Below, piece after piece: positions 6,388-9,405 of a DNA stretch of 9,405 nt. Source of the DNA: Dehalococcoidia bacterium (GTDB lineage: Bacteria; Chloroflexota; Dehalococcoidia; Dehalococcoidales; BS750m-G39). The stretch is taken from NCBI GenBank assembly GCA_030640325.1, contig DAOWJM010000015.1:1-9405 (forward strand), in the 5' to 3' direction. The notes below the pieces were generated by a model. That model was not told the origin of the DNA. It worked only from the letters and a program-made list of their open reading frames with translations, and made no database searches. The position numbers were made by a program, and so were the translations under genes. Each line of letters starts with the position of its first letter. The stretch's first letter is position 1.

Positions 6388-7608
6388 ATGAAAAAGCGGA
6401 GTATCTTAACTTCTATCGATGTTGGAACCACTAAGGTATGCACCACTATAGCAGATGTGGATGATGGGGGTAGTATCCGAGTTGTAGGAGTGGGTGTTAC
6501 TCCATCCTTAGGGTTGCACAAGGGACTGGTGGTCAACATCAATGAAGCCAAAGAATCTGTCCGTGAATCAGTGAGGAAAGCGGAGCAAGCTAGCGGTTAC
6601 AAAGTGGAATCAGCCTACGTCGGTGTAACCGGGAGGCATGTCAGCTCGCTGAATAACCGGGCAGTGGTAGCCATTACTCGTAATGACCGGCTGGTGCGTT
6701 CTGAAGACCTGAGGCGAGTCCTAACAACTGCCCGGAGCGTTAAAATTCCTGTCGATAGAAGGCTACTCCATGTTATTCCTCGTGGCTATGCTGTTGATGG
6801 TCAATCAGGAGTCAAGAACCCGGTAGGAATGCATGGCTTCAGACTGGATGTGGAGGCACATATCATCACCGCCGCCATAACTTCGGTTCAGAATCTAGTA
6901 AAGTGCATCCGGGGCATCGGCATAGATATCGACGACCTCATTTTGGAACCTTTAGCCAGTAGCGAGGCGGTATTGAGTGGGGATGAGAAGCAGGTAGGCG
7001 TCATATTGGCTGACGTGGGAGGTGGTACCACCGATATCGCTATCTTCAGGGAGGGGAGCATTTGGCATACCGCTATCCTACCTGTAGCCGGTTATCAAAT
7101 CACTAGGGACATTGCTATTGGTCTGGGGCTGCCATTTGATGTGGCAGAGGAGATGAAAAAGAAGTATGGCACTGTTACCCCAGTTTATGAAACAAGGACG
7201 GGTACAGGCAGCGATACCCTAATGACAAATGGACACGGTGTCTCTCACCAAGACCTGTGTGACATTATCCGAGCTAGGGTAGAGGAAATCCTGAGGCTTA
7301 TCGTGCTTGAGATGCCAAACTCTGAATATGAGACATTAGTCCCTGATGGTATAGTGCTCACCGGCGGCAGTGCTAACCTTGCTGGTATAGAAGCACTGGG
7401 GCGCAATACATTGCAACTCCCGGTAAGGGTAGGCATTCCCAGCAATATATATGGCATCGCTGATACCCTTCATGACCCGGCATATGCCACCAGCGTTGGT
7501 CTGTTGCTCTGGGGAGCAAAACATAGGGAAATGCAAACCTGGCAGCGTCACGGCTTTGGCTTAGGTTTGCGACGCTTTGTTTCCCGAATTTTTAATCTGT
7601 TCCACTAG
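6388..7608 (+). CDS. ftsA: Cell division protein FtsA
   Basis: FtsA is an actin-fold ATPase that ties FtsZ filaments to the membrane. The 406-residue protein has the actin-family ATP motifs: phosphate-1 SIDVGTTKVC (9-18), phosphate-2 ADVGGGTTDIAIF (208-220) and adenosine motif IVLTGGSANLAGI (322-334). The FtsA-specific 1C subdomain fills about residues 85-165. The C-terminus (about 389-406, ending GLRRFVSRIFNLFH) is a short amphipathic helix of alternating basic and bulky hydrophobic residues, the usual membrane-targeting sequence. The ATG at 6388 sits behind AAGGAGGAGG, so strong translation is expected. ftsZ follows after 43 bases. Because most late divisome genes are absent nearby, FtsA is the only Z-ring membrane anchor encoded in this window. 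Confidence 0.96.
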   Translation: MKKRSILTSIDVGTTKVCTTIADVDDGGSIRVVGVGVTPSLGLHKGLVVNINEAKESVRESVRKAEQASGYKVESAYVGVTGRHVSSLNNRAVVAITRNDRLVRSEDLRRVLTTARSVKIPVDRRLLHVIPRGYAVDGQSGVKNPVGMHGFRLDVEAHIITAAITSVQNLVKCIRGIGIDIDDLILEPLASSEAVLSGDEKQVGVILADVGGGTTDIAIFREGSIWHTAILPVAGYQITRDIAIGLGLPFDVAEEMKKKYGTVTPVYETRTGTGSDTLMTNGHGVSHQDLCDIIRARVEEILRLIVLEMPNSEYETLVPDGIVLTGGSANLAGIEALGRNTLQLPVRVGIPSNIYGIADTLHDPAYATSVGLLLWGAKHREMQTWQRHGFGLGLRRFVSRIFNLFH

Positions 7609-7651
7609 CTGTAATTTCTCAGCAATAAGTGGTAAAGAAAGGAGGGGGAAA

Positions 7652-8785
7652 ATGGCAAAAACAACCTTCAGTCCTAACCCGGCTAAGATTAAGGTTATCG
7701 GCCTCGGCGGTGGTGGCTGTAACGCTATAACCCGCATGGTCAGGGAGCAAATTCAAGGGGTAGAGTTCATTGGCGTAAATACTGATGCCCAGGCTCTGTC
7801 TATTACCGAAGCCCCTATCCGTGTCCAGCTTGGAGAGAAGCTCACCAAAGGATTAGGAGTAGGCGGCGACCATGTCATGGGTCAGAAGGCAGCCGAAGAA
7901 AGCCGTGACGAACTCAGTGAACTTATCTCTGGGGCTGATATGGTGTTTATCACCTGCGGTATGGGTGGTGGCACCGGCACCGGGGCTGCCCCGGTGGTAG
8001 CTGAGATAAGTAAGCAAACTGGGGCTCTGACCATTGCCGTAGTCACCAAACCCTTCACCTTTGAAGGTATCCACCGCACTGAGGTGTCAGATGATGGCAT
8101 TGTTCGCCTCTTGGGCAAGGTTGACACCCTTATCATTATCCCTAACGACCGCTTGCTTGACCTCTGTGACCAGAAGACAGTGGTGGATAATGCCTTTAAG
8201 CTAGCTGATGATGTGCTGCGCCACGGGGTTCAGGCTATTGCTGAAGTTATCACTGTCCCTGGGCTGATTAATCTTGACTTTGCCGATGTTAAGGCAGTGA
8301 TGAAGGACGCTGGTCCAGCTTGGATGTCCATGGGCGTCGGTTCAAGTAAGAACCGAGCTGTCGATGCGGCTACTGAAGCCCTGGCTAGCCCCTTGTTAGA
8401 TGTTTCTGTTGAGGGGGCAAAGGGTGTGTTATTCAATGTCGCTGGCGGCACTGGTCTTACCCTGTTTGAGGTTAATGAAGCGGCTGATGTAATAAAGCAA
8501 GCCGTAGACCCTGAGGCTAACATCATTTTTGGCGTGGTTCAGGACCCTAGTATGGGGGAGGAGATAAGGATAACCTTAATTGCCACTGGCTTTGCCTCCA
8601 AGTTAGGATTGGCAGGAGTCAGCCGAGAAGAGGAGTTTACCGAATTGCTTAGGGGCTTGAAGGGCAAGGAGGAGGAACTGGACGTTCCTGCTTTCCTGCG
8701 TCGTCCACTATTTAGCCATCGGCGCCAAGCAATAACCCAGTCAACTAGGCTTATTCAGACCCAGCCTGGCGTATCCCGGCGGTAG
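7652..8785 (+). CDS. ftsZ: Cell division protein FtsZ
   Basis: FtsZ is the tubulin-like GTPase that forms the Z ring. The 377-residue protein has VIGLGGGGCNA (15-25), the tubulin signature GMGGGTGTGAAP (103-114), and TKPFTFEG (132-139). The T7 loop NLDFADVKAVM (207-217) has Asp209 and Asp212, which complete the GTPase site of the neighbouring subunit. The conserved C-terminal peptide LDVPAFLRR (343-351) binds FtsA in other bacteria. The linker before it is short, about 20-25 residues, and 26 residues follow it, ending in basic QPGVSRR. ATG at 7652 has a near-perfect AAAGGAGG ending six bases upstream. The longer in-frame TTG at 7577 lies inside ftsA and has no ribosome site, so it is rejected. 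The stop codon falls inside the first of two tandem repeats, and a terminator follows. Confidence 0.97.
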   Translation: MAKTTFSPNPAKIKVIGLGGGGCNAITRMVREQIQGVEFIGVNTDAQALSITEAPIRVQLGEKLTKGLGVGGDHVMGQKAAEESRDELSELISGADMVFITCGMGGGTGTGAAPVVAEISKQTGALTIAVVTKPFTFEGIHRTEVSDDGIVRLLGKVDTLIIIPNDRLLDLCDQKTVVDNAFKLADDVLRHGVQAIAEVITVPGLINLDFADVKAVMKDAGPAWMSMGVGSSKNRAVDAATEALASPLLDVSVEGAKGVLFNVAGGTGLTLFEVNEAADVIKQAVDPEANIIFGVVQDPSMGEEIRITLIATGFASKLGLAGVSREEEFTELLRGLKGKEEELDVPAFLRRPLFSHRRQAITQSTRLIQTQPGVSRR

Positions 8786-8843
8786 AGTTCTTGGGAGTCT
8801 ACTAAACCCCGCGGTAGAACTCCTTGGGAATCTACTAACCCTC
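8779..8843 (+). repeat. Two tandem hairpin-forming repeats spanning the ftsZ stop codon
   Basis: Two adjoining units, 8779-8810 (32 bases) and 8811-8843 (33 bases), agree at 27 of 33 aligned columns. Each has the inverted repeat GTAGA/TCTAC (8782-8786 with 8798-8802, and 8814-8818 with 8831-8835). Inside it is a second short stem closed on a TTG loop (TTC/GGA in the first copy, TCC/GGA in the second). The ftsZ stop TAG (8783-8785) is part of the first stem. The units would be transcribed as a double hairpin just before the terminator. Confidence 0.7.
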
Positions 8844-8849
8844 AGGCTA

Positions 8850-8888
8850 AAGGCTGTAGTGCTTTATTGCCCTACAGCCTTCTTGTTT
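8850..8888 (+). terminator. Intrinsic terminator after ftsZ
   Basis: A perfect 10-bp inverted repeat (AAGGCTGTAG at 8850-8859 with CTACAGCCTT at 8872-8881) has a 12-base loop that can itself form two G-C pairs. A T-rich tail (CTTGTTT) follows. It lies 64 bases after the ftsZ stop and ahead of the nrdR promoter, so it ends the mraZ-ftsZ transcript. Confidence 0.78.
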
Positions 8889-8923
8889 GTCTGACAATCT
8901 TGGGCTAAATGCGCTAAAAATAC

Positions 8924-8952
8924 TTGACAAATACTATATATTGTGGTATGTT
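8924..8952 (+). promoter_or_regulatory. Promoter of nrdR
   Basis: A perfect -35 TTGACA (8924-8929) is followed after 17 bases by TATGTT (8947-8952), with TGG just before it as in an extended -10. Transcription should start near 8959, giving a leader of about 28 bases. Both NrdR boxes overlap or flank this promoter, so NrdR should block it directly. Confidence 0.7.
8931..8946 (+). promoter_or_regulatory. NrdR box 1
   Basis: The core CTATATATTG (8934-8943) agrees at all ten places with the known NrdR box core CwAtATaTwG. The flanks (ATA before, TGG after) partly fit the 16-base palindrome. It fills the space between the -35 and -10 boxes of the nrdR promoter. Confidence 0.75.
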
Positions 8953-8961
8953 AATTTCATT

Positions 8962-8977
8962 ACACAATATGATGTAG
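8962..8977 (+). promoter_or_regulatory. NrdR box 2
   Basis: The core CAATATGATG (8965-8974) agrees at eight of ten places with the NrdR box core, and its left flank ACA is the consensus. It starts exactly 31 bases after box 1, three helical turns. This is the spacing known for NrdR box pairs and raises confidence in both. It covers the predicted transcription start region. Confidence 0.68.
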
Positions 8978-8986
8978 TAATTGCTG

Positions 8987-9405
8987 ATGAATTGTCCCTA
9001 TTGTGGTTGTCAAGATTGCAAGGTTATAGATTCTCGTGAGGTGAACGACGGGATACGCCGTCGGCGTCAGTGCCTAGGCTGTGGCTCTCGTTTCACTACC
9101 TATGAACGGTTGCAACCAGCTAGCCTGTTTGTGATTAAAAAGGATGAGAGACGGGAGGAGTTCAACAGGAACAAGCTGCTAACCGGTATTCGTAAGGCTT
9201 GTGAAAAACGACCATTGCCTACTGGTATTGTTGATAAGCTGGTCGATGATATAGAGGCTGAGCTTTACCACTGGGGCAAGGCGGAGATACCCAGTGTTAT
9301 CATTGGTGACATGGTAATGGAACGGCTCAAAAGCCTGGACCACATTGCCTATATCCGTTTCGCCAGCGTCTACCGGGAGTTTGCTGACATCACTGCACTA
9401 AAACA
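8987..9405 (+). CDS. nrdR: Transcriptional repressor NrdR (3' end cut by the window edge)
   Basis: NrdR is a zinc-ribbon and ATP-cone repressor that senses ATP and dATP and shuts down ribonucleotide reductase genes. 139 codons are visible, close to the usual length of about 150, so only the last few residues are missing. The zinc ribbon has CPYC (3-6) and CLGC (29-32), with the family stretches VIDSREVNDGIRRRRQC (13-29) and RFTTYER (35-41). The ATP-cone runs from about 46 to 136, starting FVIKKDERREEFNRNKLLTG and ending RFASVYREFAD. The ATG at 8987 is the only fitting start, since an in-frame stop lies at 8978-8980. It has no clear Shine-Dalgarno site, unlike ftsA or ftsZ, so low expression is likely, fitting a regulator. 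It has its own promoter with paired NrdR boxes. A ribonucleotide reductase gene may follow outside the window. Confidence 0.95.
   Translation, partial: MNCPYCGCQDCKVIDSREVNDGIRRRRQCLGCGSRFTTYERLQPASLFVIKKDERREEFNRNKLLTGIRKACEKRPLPTGIVDKLVDDIEAELYHWGKAEIPSVIIGDMVMERLKSLDHIAYIRFASVYREFADITALK

Noticed and set aside
6366..6434. Short frame from ATG 6366 across the ftsA start
   Set aside because: It has no ribosome site, runs out of frame through the start of ftsA and ends within it, so it is most likely chance.
7577..7651. 25-residue N-terminal extension of FtsZ from an upstream TTG
   Set aside because: It overlaps the end of ftsA, has no ribosome site and adds Cys-rich residues not found in FtsZ. 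The ATG at 7652 has a near-perfect ribosome site and the usual N-terminus.
8887..8897. Odd palindrome TTGTC-T-GACAA as an operator
   Set aside because: It is short, matches no known site, lies in the terminator tail region and can arise by chance in A/T-rich sequence.
1..9405. Mobile elements, CRISPR, tRNA or rRNA genes, defence or biosynthetic cassettes
   Set aside because: Looked for on both strands and none seen. Apart from the short tandem units at 8779-8843 no repeats stand out, and all long genes are core functions.

Overview
The window looks like a piece of a Chloroflexota chromosome, most probably class Dehalococcoidia. The reason is the division cluster: mraZ, rsmH, ftsA and ftsZ follow one another with no peptidoglycan or septal-wall genes (ftsL, ftsI, mur genes, mraY, ftsW, murG, ddl, ftsQ) between them. 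That is what is expected in the wall-less Dehalococcoides lineage. The assignment is an inference from gene order and protein character; no similarity search was possible.

Layout. (1) Positions 1-198 (+) hold the 3' end of an unidentified gene whose stop codon overlaps the stop of def. (2) Positions 195-4781 (-) are a housekeeping operon, read right to left: mog-family molybdopterin adenylyltransferase, trmD (tRNA m1G37 methyltransferase), rplS (ribosomal protein L19), priA (replication restart helicase) and def (peptide deformylase). The first four genes are almost contiguous (gaps of 4, 1 and 27 bases) and def follows after 34 bases. (3) Positions 4782-4950 are a divergent control region, with a promoter for the leftward operon and a strong extended -10 promoter for the rightward one. 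The rightward promoter is followed by a 10-bp-periodic G-rich repeat array that fits a MraZ operator. (4) Positions 4951-8785 (+) are the compact division cluster mraZ-rsmH-ftsA-ftsZ. A possible 14-codon leader ORF lies just before ftsA. (5) Positions 8779-8881 hold two tandem hairpin-forming repeats that start inside the end of ftsZ, followed by an intrinsic terminator. (6) From 8924 to the window end is nrdR, controlled by a TTGACA promoter overlapped by two NrdR boxes 31 bp apart. The gene is cut by the window edge.

How the genes work together. The leftward operon serves translation (tRNA modification, ribosome assembly, N-terminal deformylation) and replication restart, with one molybdenum cofactor gene at its head. 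The rightward cluster joins an autoregulator (MraZ) and a 16S rRNA methyltransferase (RsmH) to the core Z-ring proteins FtsA and FtsZ. nrdR then ties division to control of deoxyribonucleotide supply. Two autoregulatory circuits, MraZ and NrdR, can be read directly from operator sequences.

I see no tRNA or rRNA gene, CRISPR array, insertion sequence or phage gene. The window is largely core genome. Its interest lies in the stripped-down division cluster, the regulatory sites, the leader ORF and the structured repeats after ftsZ, rather than in a new multi-gene system.
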